64,000 nt of DNA from an uncultured Collinsella sp. (GTDB taxonomy: Bacteria > Actinomycetota > Coriobacteriia > Coriobacteriales > Coriobacteriaceae), in contig CAUAAZ010000002.1 in assembly GCA_958427145.1 (NCBI GenBank), positions 74,692 to 138,691 of the forward strand, in the 5' to 3' direction. The translations under genes and the position numbers were made by a program. The notes beneath the pieces are model-generated. The model had not been told where the DNA came from and searched no databases. It was given only the letters and a program-made list of their open reading frames with translations. Positions 49,779-58,501 of this stretch are shown piece after piece (position 1 is the stretch's first letter; every line of letters starts with the position of its first letter).

Positions 49779-50921
49779 TTAGGAACGCTGCTGCGGCTTC
49801 CAGGAACCCACATTGGCGTCGTACTGGTTCAGCGCGCTGTTGCCACTCTGCGCGATGGGCGCCAGGATCTCGCTTTGGTGGGAACTCATCGACTCGCCAT
49901 CGGGAATGGCCAGCGAGATGTCCCAGCTCTGGCAAATCACGTCGACGCGCTCATACATCCACTCGGCAAGCTGCTTTAAGTGGGCGATGTCGTCCGCATA
50001 GACCGTATCGTCCTGATACTTAAGGTTGTTGAGCTCATCTTGCGTCTTTTTAATCTGGTCGCGCAGGGCATAGGCACTCTGCGACAGCTCCTGACGGGTG
50101 GACAGCGGCGTTCGGAGATAACCGTTGTTAAAGGAATCGATGACCTCGCCGATCTGGTCCTCGTCACCGTAGGACACGATGGCCTGATACAGACCGTCGA
50201 GCCTGGTATAGAGCTGATCATCGGTGAGCACGGTTTCTTCCTGGACCACCTCGGCAGAATCGTCTTGCTTGGTATCGTCCTCAGTCGCCTCGCCCTTTTG
50301 GCGCGTAGGGAAGGTCGTCTGCGCGGCCTGGCCAAACTGGTCATAGAAGCCGGGCATAACACCCATGGGATCGGCCGTCACGAACCAATAGGCACCGCCG
50401 CAAACGACGGCAAGAACCGCGATGACGATGAGCGGCTTGGGGATATGACGCTTGTGCTTGTGATAGGCGTCCTCGTCGGGGTGCACCTTGCGCTTGGGTT
50501 TTTGAGGATCGTCGTGCAGGGAAACCGGCGTGGGAATATCGACCTTGGGAATACCGAAATCCTTATCGAAAGCCGGCAGCACGCAGGTCTCGTTAGGATC
50601 GGCGGCGTCCGAAAGCACCGCAGCGGCAGAGGCCGGCGCATGAGGCACCTCGGTATCGATCTGCTCTTGCGTTAGGCGCGGAAAGCCCGCCGTGCGGCCC
50701 GCTGCCAGGTCGGATGCGGCCGCGTCCTCAGAGAGGATACCCGGAGCGGGGCGTCCGCATTTGGGGCACGTACGATCATGCGGAGAAAGACGGGCACCGC
50801 AGCCCTCACAGAACACGAACTCAGTGTGCTCGGGGCCATCGCCCGGACCCACATAGGCGTTGCAGTAGGGGCAGAACGAGGCGCCGTCCTCGATAGTCTT
50901 AAGGCAATGCGGGCAGATCAC
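49779..50921 (-). CDS. Double zinc-ribbon single-pass membrane protein, unknown function
   Basis: A 380-residue protein. Two zinc ribbons occupy the N-terminus (CPHC-CPYC, then CEGC-CPKC). A low-complexity acidic linker follows, with a basic stretch (KHKRHIPK) before one membrane helix (about 165-182). The C-terminal extracytoplasmic domain of about 200 residues is helical with a probable coiled coil (ALRDQIKKTQDELNNLKYQD). GTG at 50921 has AGAGG 5 nt upstream and begins just before the first ribbon. The architecture resembles many actinobacterial envelope proteins but I cannot name a family. Confidence 0.8.
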   Translation of the reverse strand: MICPHCLKTIEDGASFCPYCNAYVGPGDGPEHTEFVFCEGCGARLSPHDRTCPKCGRPAPGILSEDAAASDLAAGRTAGFPRLTQEQIDTEVPHAPASAAAVLSDAADPNETCVLPAFDKDFGIPKVDIPTPVSLHDDPQKPKRKVHPDEDAYHKHKRHIPKPLIVIAVLAVVCGGAYWFVTADPMGVMPGFYDQFGQAAQTTFPTRQKGEATEDDTKQDDSAEVVQEETVLTDDQLYTRLDGLYQAIVSYGDEDQIGEVIDSFNNGYLRTPLSTRQELSQSAYALRDQIKKTQDELNNLKYQDDTVYADDIAHLKQLAEWMYERVDVICQSWDISLAIPDGESMSSHQSEILAPIAQSGNSALNQYDANVGSWKPQQRS

Positions 50922-50961
50922 GGCATCCTCTTTTCGAAGCAATTCAAACAATCGAGGTTAG

Positions 50962-50970
50962 AGCATAACA
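50962..50970 (-). promoter_or_regulatory. Predicted extended -10 promoter of the zinc-ribbon gene
   Basis: On the minus strand TGTTATGCT fits the extended -10 form, about 40 bp before the GTG start; no clear -35. Confidence 0.35.
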
Positions 50971-51024
50971 TCGCCACGGCCCCACAGGAGCAAGGCACCA
51001 ATTCAACATCGGCAGAGCGCGTAG

Positions 51025-53748
51025 TTACTTCTTCTTTTTGCTTGGCATCGAGACTTTGATGCCTTGGGCGGACTTGGTCACGCGAGAGCGCTTGGCTCCG
51101 GCACTCCTCTTTTTCTTGGGCTGGGCCTGGGTCACGCCCTCGAGCGCGCGGGCCTCGGCCTCGCGAACGGTGCGATCTTCGCGGCGCTGCGCCATGTCGG
51201 CGGCGAAGCGCTTGGCAAAACGCTCGGCCGTCGAACCCGTCGAGCCCACCTTGCCGCCACCGCGACCCAGGCGGACGCGCACGCCGCGGCCAAAACCAGT
51301 TGCGGCATGACGACGACGCGGCTTGAGCGAATCCATCATCGTGGCGAGCTTAAAGAACACCGAGCAGGTAAAGACCACGATGACAGCCAAGATAACCATC
51401 TGGCCCATCGACAGGTTGGCAATGGACAGCAGCTCCGGGAATCCGATAACGCCCACCAAGATGCCGGCGACTACAAACACAAAGAGCACCACACGCAAGG
51501 GCGTGAGAGGCTGCGAGATGTGCCAGATCAGACTGACGCTCGCCGCGCACGACGTAAGCAGGCACATCGTAGACAGCGTGAGCTGGCTAAAGCCAAACAC
51601 GCGCGCCACAAAGATATCGAGCGCCGCAGCCAAAATGACCGCAATCGACGCCGGCAGTGCACGCTTGAGTACGTTGGTCAAAAACGCACCCTTCACGCGA
51701 GCATTGTTGGGCTCCAGGCCCAACACAAAGCCCGGCGCGCCGATGCAGAAGAAGTTAATGAGCGTCATCTGGATGGGCTCGAAGGGGTACGGCGGCAGCG
51801 CGATGCACAGCGCCGCCAGGCCCATCGAAAACAGCGTCTTGGTCAGGAACAGCGAGGCCGAACGCTGCAGGTTGTTGATGGAGCGACGGCCCTCGGCCAC
51901 CACGGCGGGCATCGAGGCAAAGTCGTTGTCGACAAGTACGATCTCGGCCACGTTACGCGCGGCATCGGAGCCGGCTGCCATGGCCACGGAGCAGTCGGCC
52001 TCCTTAAGCGCCAGCACGTCGTTGACGCCGTCGCCCGTCATGGCCACGGTGTGCTCGCGGCGCTTGAGCGCCTGCACGAGCTCGCGCTTCTGCTGCGGGG
52101 TCACACGACCAAAGACATGGTAGCGGTCCACTGCGGCATCGAGCTTGGCCGGCGTATCGAGCGTCGTGGCGTCCACATAAGCGTCCGCCCCCGGCACGCC
52201 CACCACGCGCGCGATCGACGACACCGTACGCGGGTCGTCGCCACTGATCACGTTGAGGGTCACGCCCTGCTCGTTAAAGTAGCCGATGGTTTCGGCCGCC
52301 GAAGTACGGATCTCGTCGCGGATGGTCACAAAGCCCACGGGCTCGGCCTCGCCCACCATATCGCCATCGGGCGAAAAGCCGTCCACGCGCGCCACCACGA
52401 GCACGCGGCAGGTATCGGCAAGCTCGGCGACACGGTTCTCGACCTGCGAAAACACACGATCGGAGAGCACAAACTGCGCCGCACCCATCACATAGGAGCC
52501 CTGCGCAAACGACGCGCCGCTCCACTTTTTGGAGGACGAGAACGGAATGACCGACAGCGGCTCAGACACCTCGACCGGGCGATCGGCGTAATAGTTAAGC
52601 AGCGCCTGGCAGGTCTCGTTGGCATCGGCCGAAGTCGCACGCGCCACGTTAGCCAGCGCAAAATCGAGTACCGTGGTATCGACGGGAACAGCCGCTTCGT
52701 CCGAGCCGGCGCCAAGGCTAACGCCCTCAACCGGCAGCGGATACGTGCCCTCGACCTCCATGCGGCCCGACGTGATGGTGCCCGTCTTATCCAGGCACAG
52801 CACGTCGACGCGAGCGAGCGTCTCGATGCAGTAGAGCTGCTGTGCCAGCACCTTGCGGCGGGCCAGACGCACCGTGGCGATGGCGAGCACCGACGAGGTC
52901 AGCAGTACCAGGCCTTGGGGGATCATGCCCAGCAGGGCGCCCACCGTGGACAGCAGCGCCGACGAAGGCACATGACCAGCCAACAACTCGGAGAAGCACC
53001 ACGAAAGCGCACTATCACCCGGGGTTCCCGCGGCATCCCACAGCTCGCTCACACTCGAGGCAAACAACGCCAAACCGAGCGGGATCATGATGATGCTCGC
53101 AAAGCGCACGATGGCGTTAAGCGCGTTCATGATCTCGGAATTGACCTTTTTGACGTACTTGGCTTCGTTATTAATTTTGGCCACGTAGTTGTCGGCGCCG
53201 ACATGGATCACGCGGGCGCGCAGCAGGCCCGAGTCGATAAAGCTGCCGCTCATGAGCTCGGAACCGGGCTGTTTCTTGATAAGGTCGCTCTCGCCCGTCA
53301 GCAAGCTCTCGTTCACGAGCGCCTCGCCCGAAACCACCACAGCGTCGGCGGGAATCTGGTCGCCGCGCCCCAGGCGGATGATGTCGTCGAGCACGATCTG
53401 GTCCAGGTCGAGCTCCACCTCGGCGCCGTCGCGCACCGCGATGGCCTTCTTGGAGGTCAGCAGCGTGAGCTTATCGACCATCTTCTTGGAACGCATGGAC
53501 TGGATGACGCCAATAACGGTATTGAGGAACACCACGAACAGGAACGTCAGATTCTTAAACGAACCGGTCAAAATGACCAGGAACGCCAAGATCACGTTGA
53601 TCAAATTGAACAGCGTGCAGAGGTTCTCGATGATGAGCTCTTTGACCGACTTGGTCTTGAGCTCCATGTTGCGGTTGATCTTACCGGCGGCGATGCGCTC
53701 CTCGACCTCGGCGGTCGAGAGTCCGCGCTCGATATCCGTTGCTGCCAT
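51025..53748 (-). CDS. Cation-translocating P-type ATPase (CtpE-like)
   Basis: A 907-residue P-type ATPase. The phosphorylated aspartate is Asp320 in CLDKTGTITSG, TGES is in the actuator domain, GDGVNDVLALKEADCSVAMA is the hinge, and the membrane ion site has GMIPQGLVLLTSS. About ten membrane helices are predicted. The sequence resembles the CtpE/PacL group (Ca2+ or other divalent cations), but the ion cannot be fixed. The last 95 residues are a Lys/Arg-rich cytoplasmic tail (ending PSKKKK), beyond the normal length. The start at ATG 53748 has GGGA 6 nt upstream; ATG 53760 is possible. Confidence 0.88.
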   Translation of the reverse strand: MAATDIERGLSTAEVEERIAAGKINRNMELKTKSVKELIIENLCTLFNLINVILAFLVILTGSFKNLTFLFVVFLNTVIGVIQSMRSKKMVDKLTLLTSKKAIAVRDGAEVELDLDQIVLDDIIRLGRGDQIPADAVVVSGEALVNESLLTGESDLIKKQPGSELMSGSFIDSGLLRARVIHVGADNYVAKINNEAKYVKKVNSEIMNALNAIVRFASIIMIPLGLALFASSVSELWDAAGTPGDSALSWCFSELLAGHVPSSALLSTVGALLGMIPQGLVLLTSSVLAIATVRLARRKVLAQQLYCIETLARVDVLCLDKTGTITSGRMEVEGTYPLPVEGVSLGAGSDEAAVPVDTTVLDFALANVARATSADANETCQALLNYYADRPVEVSEPLSVIPFSSSKKWSGASFAQGSYVMGAAQFVLSDRVFSQVENRVAELADTCRVLVVARVDGFSPDGDMVGEAEPVGFVTIRDEIRTSAAETIGYFNEQGVTLNVISGDDPRTVSSIARVVGVPGADAYVDATTLDTPAKLDAAVDRYHVFGRVTPQQKRELVQALKRREHTVAMTGDGVNDVLALKEADCSVAMAAGSDAARNVAEIVLVDNDFASMPAVVAEGRRSINNLQRSASLFLTKTLFSMGLAALCIALPPYPFEPIQMTLINFFCIGAPGFVLGLEPNNARVKGAFLTNVLKRALPASIAVILAAALDIFVARVFGFSQLTLSTMCLLTSCAASVSLIWHISQPLTPLRVVLFVFVVAGILVGVIGFPELLSIANLSMGQMVILAVIVVFTCSVFFKLATMMDSLKPRRRHAATGFGRGVRVRLGRGGGKVGSTGSTAERFAKRFAADMAQRREDRTVREAEARALEGVTQAQPKKKRSAGAKRSRVTKSAQGIKVSMPSKKKK

Positions 53749-53777
53749 ACCACGTCCCATCACGTCGCGTCGGTATA

Positions 53778-53814
53778 AGAAAAACCGCCCGGACTATGCG
53801 AGGTTCGGACGGTC
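53778..53814 (-). terminator. Terminator of the tRNA-Arg gene
   Basis: On the minus strand ACCGTCCG...CGGGCGGT forms a stem followed by TTTTTCTTAT. It leaves about 30 bp to the ATPase start. TATACC in this interval is a possible -10 for that gene. Confidence 0.75.
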
Positions 53815-53824
53815 TTACGTTCGA

Positions 53825-53901
53825 TGGTGCCCCATGTTGGATTCGAACCAACGGCCTTCTGCTCCGGAGGCAGACGCTCTAATCCCCTGAGCTAATAGGG
53901 C
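53825..53901 (-). tRNA. tRNA-Arg (anticodon CCG)
   Basis: On the minus strand, acceptor GCCCTAT pairs with ATGGGGC. The D arm is GCTC-AGGGGATTA-GAGC, the anticodon stem-loop TCTGC-CTCCGGA-GCAGA with anticodon CCG, and the T arm GTTGG-TTCGAAT-CCAAC. Discriminator A and an encoded CCA end the 77-nt gene. It reads CGG codons. There is no sign of an integrated element at its 3' end. Confidence 0.95.
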
Positions 53902-53994
53902 CAACGTTTGGCATTATACCCAAGTGCACCACGGCCTATCAAAATAAAAGAAAAAGCTTTGCAATTCCGTGGGAGACGAGGCGCAACGGCCCAC

Positions 53995-54024
53995 TTTAGA
54001 AGGCAAAAGCGAGTCAGATAGTAT
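53995..54024 (+). promoter_or_regulatory. Predicted promoter of the aro cluster
   Basis: TTTAGA (53995-54000), 18 bp, TAGTAT (54019-54024). The expected start is close to 54031, 2-3 nt before a small ORF and 15 nt before a terminator hairpin. TATAAA at 54022-54027 is an alternative -10. Between the tRNA and this promoter (53902-53994) nothing else is recognised. Confidence 0.4.
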
Positions 54025-54032
54025 AAACTCAC

Positions 54033-54107
54033 ATGCACCATATACACGGCTCGCGATGCGGGCCGTTTTTGCAAAAGTTATCCATCGAGGTGAGAGGCAC
54101 ACCATGA
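54033..54107 (+). CDS. Possible leaderless 24-codon leader ORF coupled to aroF
   Basis: ATG at 54033 opens a 24-codon frame (MHHIHGSRCGPFLQKLSIEV...) whose TGA overlaps the aroF ATG as ATGA. It has no ribosome-binding site, but the predicted transcription start is within 2-3 nt, so it could be read from a leaderless end. A terminator-like hairpin lies inside it. Three His codons occur in the first five; there is only one Phe and no Trp or Tyr, so it is not a classical aromatic leader peptide. Its expression is unproven. Confidence 0.3.
   Translation: MHHIHGSRCGPFLQKLSIEVRGTP
54046..54070 (+). terminator. Terminator-like hairpin in the aroF leader
   Basis: ACGGCTCGC and GCGGGCCGT with a GAT loop (54046-54066) are followed by a run of five T. 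No plus-strand gene ends just upstream, so its position between promoter and aroF suggests transcription attenuation. Confidence 0.6.
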
Positions 54108-55126
54108 TTGCAATTTTAAAGCAGAGCGCCAGCGACGAGGCCGTAAGCCATATCGTCAGCTGGATTGAGAAAAAGGGTCTGAAGACCGATGTCTCGCGCG
54201 GCGAGAACGAGACGATCATCGGCCTGGTGGGCGATACGACCAAGATCGACCCGTTCCTGCTCGAGTCCATGGACGTCGTCGAGCGCGTGCAGCGCGTCTC
54301 CGAGCCTTTTAAGCGTGCCAACCGTAAGTTCCACCCCGAGGACTCCGTCATCGACTGCGGTCACGGCGTCAAGATCGGCGGCGACCAGTTCCAAGTCATC
54401 GCCGGCCCCTGCTCCGTCGAGGGCGAGAACCTCATTCGCATCGCACGCCGCGTGAAGGCCGCCGGCGCCACGATGCTGCGCGGCGGTGCCTACAAGCCCC
54501 GCACCTCCCCCTACGCCTACCAGGGCATGGGCCCCGCCGGCCTCGACCTGCTGTGCGAGGCGTCTGCCGAGCTCGACATGCCGATTGTCACCGAGATCAT
54601 GGACCCACGCGACGTGCAGGTCTTCCTTGACAAGAAGATTGACGTCATGCAAATCGGCGCCCGCAACGCCCAGAACTTCCCCCTGCTCAAGGAGGTCGGC
54701 AAGACCCAGACCCCAATTCTGCTCAAGCGCGGCATGTCCGGCACGATCGACGAGCTGCTTATGGCAGCCGAGTACATCATGAGCGAGGGCAACGACAACG
54801 TCATCCTGTGCGAGCGCGGTATCCGCACCTTCGAGACCCGCACCCGCAATACCTTCGACCTCAACGCCGTGCCGGTTCTGCACCACCTGTCGCACCTGCC
54901 CGTCGTCGCCGACCCCAGCCACGCCACCGGCTACACCCGCTACGTTGAGCCCATGGCGCTCGCCGCGACCGCCTGCGGCGCCAACGGCCTGGAGATCGAG
55001 GTCCACGACGAGCCCAGCCGCGCATGGTCCGACGGCGCTCAGGCCCTCACCCCCGACCAGTTCGACGACACCATGCGCCGCATTCGCGCCATCCGCGAGG
55101 TCGTCTGCCAAGAGACCATGGAGTAG
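54104..55126 (+). CDS. aroF: 3-deoxy-7-phosphoheptulonate synthase (type I beta, with regulatory domain)
   Basis: A 340-residue DAHP synthase, the first shikimate step (PEP + erythrose 4-phosphate). Residues 1-70 form a ferredoxin-like domain as in the Thermotoga enzyme, where it senses Tyr and Phe. The barrel has VIAGPCSVEGENLIRIARRV, RGGAYKPRTSPYAYQG, LLKRGMSGTIDELLMAAEYI and VVADPSHATGY, with metal-binding Cys, His and Asp. The ATG at 54104 has GAGAGG 7 nt upstream. It starts a run of eight aromatic biosynthesis genes. Feedback by Tyr/Phe is inferred from the N-terminal domain. Confidence 0.96.
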   Translation: MIAILKQSASDEAVSHIVSWIEKKGLKTDVSRGENETIIGLVGDTTKIDPFLLESMDVVERVQRVSEPFKRANRKFHPEDSVIDCGHGVKIGGDQFQVIAGPCSVEGENLIRIARRVKAAGATMLRGGAYKPRTSPYAYQGMGPAGLDLLCEASAELDMPIVTEIMDPRDVQVFLDKKIDVMQIGARNAQNFPLLKEVGKTQTPILLKRGMSGTIDELLMAAEYIMSEGNDNVILCERGIRTFETRTRNTFDLNAVPVLHHLSHLPVVADPSHATGYTRYVEPMALAATACGANGLEIEVHDEPSRAWSDGAQALTPDQFDDTMRRIRAIREVVCQETME

Positions 55127-55129
55127 CCC

Positions 55130-56044
55130 ATGGGTACGGTGAGAAACGCGCGCGTTAACCAGGGCGGCCCCAAATGCGCGGGCATCGTGGGCCTGGGCCT
55201 CATCGGCGGCAGCTTTGCCCGCTGCTATGCGCAGGCGGGCGTTCGCGTGCTGGCCTGGGACCCCGATGATGATGTCATGACGGCCGCCAGCATGGGCACT
55301 GTCGCCGGAGAACTCAACGACGAGACACTCGGCGAATGCGACATCATCGTCCTTGCCTGCTACCCCGAGGCCTGCATCGAGTGGCTCGAGGCGCATGCCC
55401 GGGCACTCGCCGACGCCACCGACACCGAGGCCATCATGGGCCCCGTGGTGATCGACACGGTGGGCGTCAAGGGCATCGTGTGCGAGCGCGCCTTTGAGCT
55501 TGCCCGCGAGCACGGCTTTTACTTTGTGGGTGCGCACCCCATGGCGGGCACCCAGTTCTCGGGCTACGCGCACTCCCGCGCCGACCTGTTCCAGGGCGCC
55601 CCGCTCGTGCTCGTGCCACCCGCGGTGGACGATGCGCTCAAGCTGGAGCTTTTGGGCCAGGTGCGCGAGATGGTGCGCCCCCTGGGCTTTGGCAAGTTCA
55701 GCGTGACCAGCGCCGCCGAGCACGACCGCGTCATCGCCTTCACGAGCCAGCTTGCGCATGTGGTATCCAACGCCTACGTCAAGAGCCCCACCGCCCAGGT
55801 CCACCACGGCTTTTCGGCCGGTAGCTACCGCGATCTCACCCGCGTGGCGCACCTCAATCCTCAGATGTGGTCCGAGCTTATGATCGACGACGCCGATGCG
55901 CTCGCCTTCGAGATCGACCATCTTATCGAATCGCTCGGCGCCTACAGCCGCGCCCTTAAGGACCGCGACCAGCGCTATCTGGAGAATCTCCTTGCCGAGG
56001 GCGACCGCATTAAGCGCGCACTCGACGACGAAGCCTCCCACTAG
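55130..56044 (+). CDS. tyrA: Prephenate dehydrogenase
   Basis: A 304-residue NAD(P)-dependent dehydrogenase converting prephenate to 4-hydroxyphenylpyruvate for tyrosine. GIVGLGLIGGSFARCYAQAG is the nucleotide-binding loop, and GAHPMAGTQFSGYAHSRADL the conserved catalytic region with its His. It has neither a fused chorismate mutase nor an ACT domain. Arogenate specificity cannot be excluded. It is 3 bp after aroF, with GGAG 6 nt before the ATG. Confidence 0.94.
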   Translation: MGTVRNARVNQGGPKCAGIVGLGLIGGSFARCYAQAGVRVLAWDPDDDVMTAASMGTVAGELNDETLGECDIIVLACYPEACIEWLEAHARALADATDTEAIMGPVVIDTVGVKGIVCERAFELAREHGFYFVGAHPMAGTQFSGYAHSRADLFQGAPLVLVPPAVDDALKLELLGQVREMVRPLGFGKFSVTSAAEHDRVIAFTSQLAHVVSNAYVKSPTAQVHHGFSAGSYRDLTRVAHLNPQMWSELMIDDADALAFEIDHLIESLGAYSRALKDRDQRYLENLLAEGDRIKRALDDEASH

Positions 56045-56080
56045 ACCACCTATCACGCCAGGTCGAAAGGACCGAAGCTT

Positions 56081-57187
56081 ATGGCGATTACCATCGATAT
56101 CGACACCGCACGCCCCTACCAGGTGCATGTTGGCACGTTTTTGCTGGAGCAGGCGGGACCGCTCGTGCGCGCCACTGCCGGCGGCACCAAGGCCGTCATC
56201 GTGACGGACACCAACGTAGGCCCGCTCTACCAGATGCCCGTTAAGCAGAGCCTGGAGGCATCAGGCTACGAGGTGAGCATCTGCACCTTCGAGGCCGGCG
56301 AGGCCCATAAGCGCGCCGAAACCTATGTTGCCATTTTGGAGTTTGTGGCCGAGCACGAGCTTTCGCGCTCCGACGTGATCGTGGCACTCGGGGGCGGCGT
56401 CGTGGGCGATGTGGCGGGCTTTGTGGCCGCGACCTACATGCGCGGCTGCAAGTTTGTGCAGATCCCGACGAGCCTGCTCGCCATGGTGGATTCGTCGGTG
56501 GGCGGCAAGACCGCCATCGACCTGGCTGCCGGCAAGAACTTGGCCGGCGCCTTTTGGCAGCCGAGCGTGGTTATCGCCGACGTGGGGTGCCTGGCCACCC
56601 TCACGCCCGAGCAGTTCGCCGACGGCTGCGGCGAGGTCGTCAAGCACGCCGTGATCGCCGACCCGGAGCTTTTCGCCGAGCTGGAGAAGACCCCGCTCAC
56701 GCTGGAGCTGCTCAACCGCGATGTGGCCCGCGTAGCACTCATCATCGCCCGCAACATCGACATCAAGCGCGCCGTGGTCGTCGCCGATGAGCGCGAGACC
56801 AACCAGCGCAAGCTGCTCAACTTTGGACACAGCGCCGGACACGCCGTCGAGGCCTGCGAGCACTTTGAGCTCGGACACGGCAACTGCGTGTCGATCGGCA
56901 TGGGCATCATCACGCGTGCCGCAGCCCTGCATGGCGTTTGCGATGCTGCACTGCCCGGCCGTATTGAGGAGCTCTGCGCCCGCCACGGCCTCAAGACCCG
57001 CTGCGACCTCAATGCCGATGCCGTCTTTGCCGAGGCGCTCCACGACAAGAAGCGCGCGGGTGACACCATCGACCTGGTGATTCCGCACGGCATTGGCCGC
57101 TGCAGCATCGACCGCACGCCGCTTTCCACTTTCCACGAACTCATTGCCGAGGGCCTCGGCCAGAAGGGAGACGCATCCGCATGCTAG
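56081..57187 (+). CDS. aroB: 3-dehydroquinate synthase
   Basis: A 368-residue NAD- and Zn-dependent enzyme of the second shikimate step (DAHP to dehydroquinate). ALGGGVVGDVAGFVAATYMR and PTSLLAMVDSSVGGKTAIDL bind NAD and substrate; zinc ligands are in GEVVKHAVI, LNFGHSAGHAVE and LGHGNCVS. ATG 56081 is preceded by GAAAGGACC. Its last 7 bp overlap aroA. Confidence 0.97.
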   Translation: MAITIDIDTARPYQVHVGTFLLEQAGPLVRATAGGTKAVIVTDTNVGPLYQMPVKQSLEASGYEVSICTFEAGEAHKRAETYVAILEFVAEHELSRSDVIVALGGGVVGDVAGFVAATYMRGCKFVQIPTSLLAMVDSSVGGKTAIDLAAGKNLAGAFWQPSVVIADVGCLATLTPEQFADGCGEVVKHAVIADPELFAELEKTPLTLELLNRDVARVALIIARNIDIKRAVVVADERETNQRKLLNFGHSAGHAVEACEHFELGHGNCVSIGMGIITRAAALHGVCDAALPGRIEELCARHGLKTRCDLNADAVFAEALHDKKRAGDTIDLVIPHGIGRCSIDRTPLSTFHELIAEGLGQKGDASAC

Positions 57188-58500
57188 CCCGCATCAACCC
57201 GTCCCCGCTTAAGGGCACCGTTCCCGCCATCGCGTCCAAGTCGATGGCGCATCGCCTGATCATCTGCGCCGCGCTTGCCAACGGCGAGACGCACGTTACC
57301 TGCAACACCACCTGCGCCGACATCGAGGCTACGGTGCGTTGCCTTACGGCACTGGGCGCTCGCATCGAGACCGTCGAGGATGGCTTCCAGGTCCATCCCA
57401 CTATGAAGAGTATTGAGTTTGGCCTGCTCAAGGCCCTTGCCGGCGGAACGCTCGACTGCGGCGAAAGCGGCTCCACGCTCCGCTTTATGTTGCCCGTCGC
57501 CTGCGCGCTGGGCGCAGAAGCAACTTTTGTGGGTCAGGGACGCTTGGGCGCCCGCCCGCTGTCCCCGCTCTCGGACGAGATTATCGCCGCCGGCTGCGAC
57601 CTGCAGGGTCTGGGCGGTTTTCCGCTCAAGACGAGCGGCCGCATGCGCCCGGGCACCTTTGTGCTGCCGGGCAACGTAAGCTCGCAGTACATCTCGGGCC
57701 TGCTGCTGGCAGCCCCGTTGCTCGCCCAGCCCTCCTGCGTGCAGGTGACCGGCCTCATTGAGAGCCGCCCCTACATCAACCTGACGATCCAGGCCATGAA
57801 GGCCTTTGGCGTTGAGGTCAACGTCGAGCGCATTCCCGCCAAGGACGGTCAGCCCGAGGTCACGAACTTCCGCGTGAGCAGTGGCTCGTATCGCACGCCC
57901 GGCAACGTGGCCGTCGAGGGCGACTGGTCCAACGCTGCCTTTTGGCTGTGCGCCGGCGCCATCGGCTCCGACCCCATCACCGTGGAGGGTGTGTCGCTGA
58001 GCTCCGCACAGGGCGACCGCAACGTGCTTGCTGCGCTTTCGCGCTTTGGCGCCCGCATCGTGCGCTCCACCAACGCCGCCACCGTGCAGTCCGACAAGCT
58101 CGCCGGCTTTGAGATGAGTGCCCACGACATTCCCGACCTGGTACCCGTTATCTCGGCCGTGGCCTCGCTGGCACAGGGCCGCACCTTTATCCGCGATTGC
58201 GCCCGTCTGCGTATCAAGGAATCCGACCGTCTGGCCACTACCACCCGCGAGCTCACCGCACTGGGCGCACAGGTGCGCATTGCCGGCGACGACCTCATCA
58301 TCAAGGGTGTCGACGCCTTTACTGGCGGCGAGGTCGATTCGCACAACGACCACCGCATCGCCATGATGGCCGCCATCGCTGCGAGCCGCGCCACTGGCGA
58401 AGTTGTGATCCACGGCGCCGAGGCCGTCAACAAGTCCTATCCCGATTTCTTTGACCACTACCGCCTGCTGGGCGGCAAGGTCACGCTCGAGGAGGAATAG
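57181..58500 (+). CDS. aroA: 5-enolpyruvylshikimate-3-phosphate synthase
   Basis: A 439-residue EPSP synthase (shikimate-3-phosphate + PEP). The N-terminal substrate site is AIASKSMAHRLIICAALANG; the PEP/glyphosate loop reads DCGESGSTLRFMLPVACALG; RIKESDRLATTTRELTALGA and DSHNDHRIAMMAAIAASRAT complete the active site. The glycine/serine loop differs from the NAGT loop of enteric enzymes, as in many Gram-positive relatives. The start overlaps aroB by 7 bp, implying coupled translation. Confidence 0.97.
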   Translation: MLARINPSPLKGTVPAIASKSMAHRLIICAALANGETHVTCNTTCADIEATVRCLTALGARIETVEDGFQVHPTMKSIEFGLLKALAGGTLDCGESGSTLRFMLPVACALGAEATFVGQGRLGARPLSPLSDEIIAAGCDLQGLGGFPLKTSGRMRPGTFVLPGNVSSQYISGLLLAAPLLAQPSCVQVTGLIESRPYINLTIQAMKAFGVEVNVERIPAKDGQPEVTNFRVSSGSYRTPGNVAVEGDWSNAAFWLCAGAIGSDPITVEGVSLSSAQGDRNVLAALSRFGARIVRSTNAATVQSDKLAGFEMSAHDIPDLVPVISAVASLAQGRTFIRDCARLRIKESDRLATTTRELTALGAQVRIAGDDLIIKGVDAFTGGEVDSHNDHRIAMMAAIAASRATGEVVIHGAEAVNKSYPDFFDHYRLLGGKVTLEEE

Positions 58501-58501
58501 C

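Noticed and set aside
51064..53778. Long open frame antisense to the P-type ATPase
   Set aside because: Arg/His/Gln-rich shadow of a gene with complete P-type motifs.
53825..53901. tRNA-Arg as an integration site
   Set aside because: No repeat of its 3' end and no integrase or foreign gene is visible on either side.
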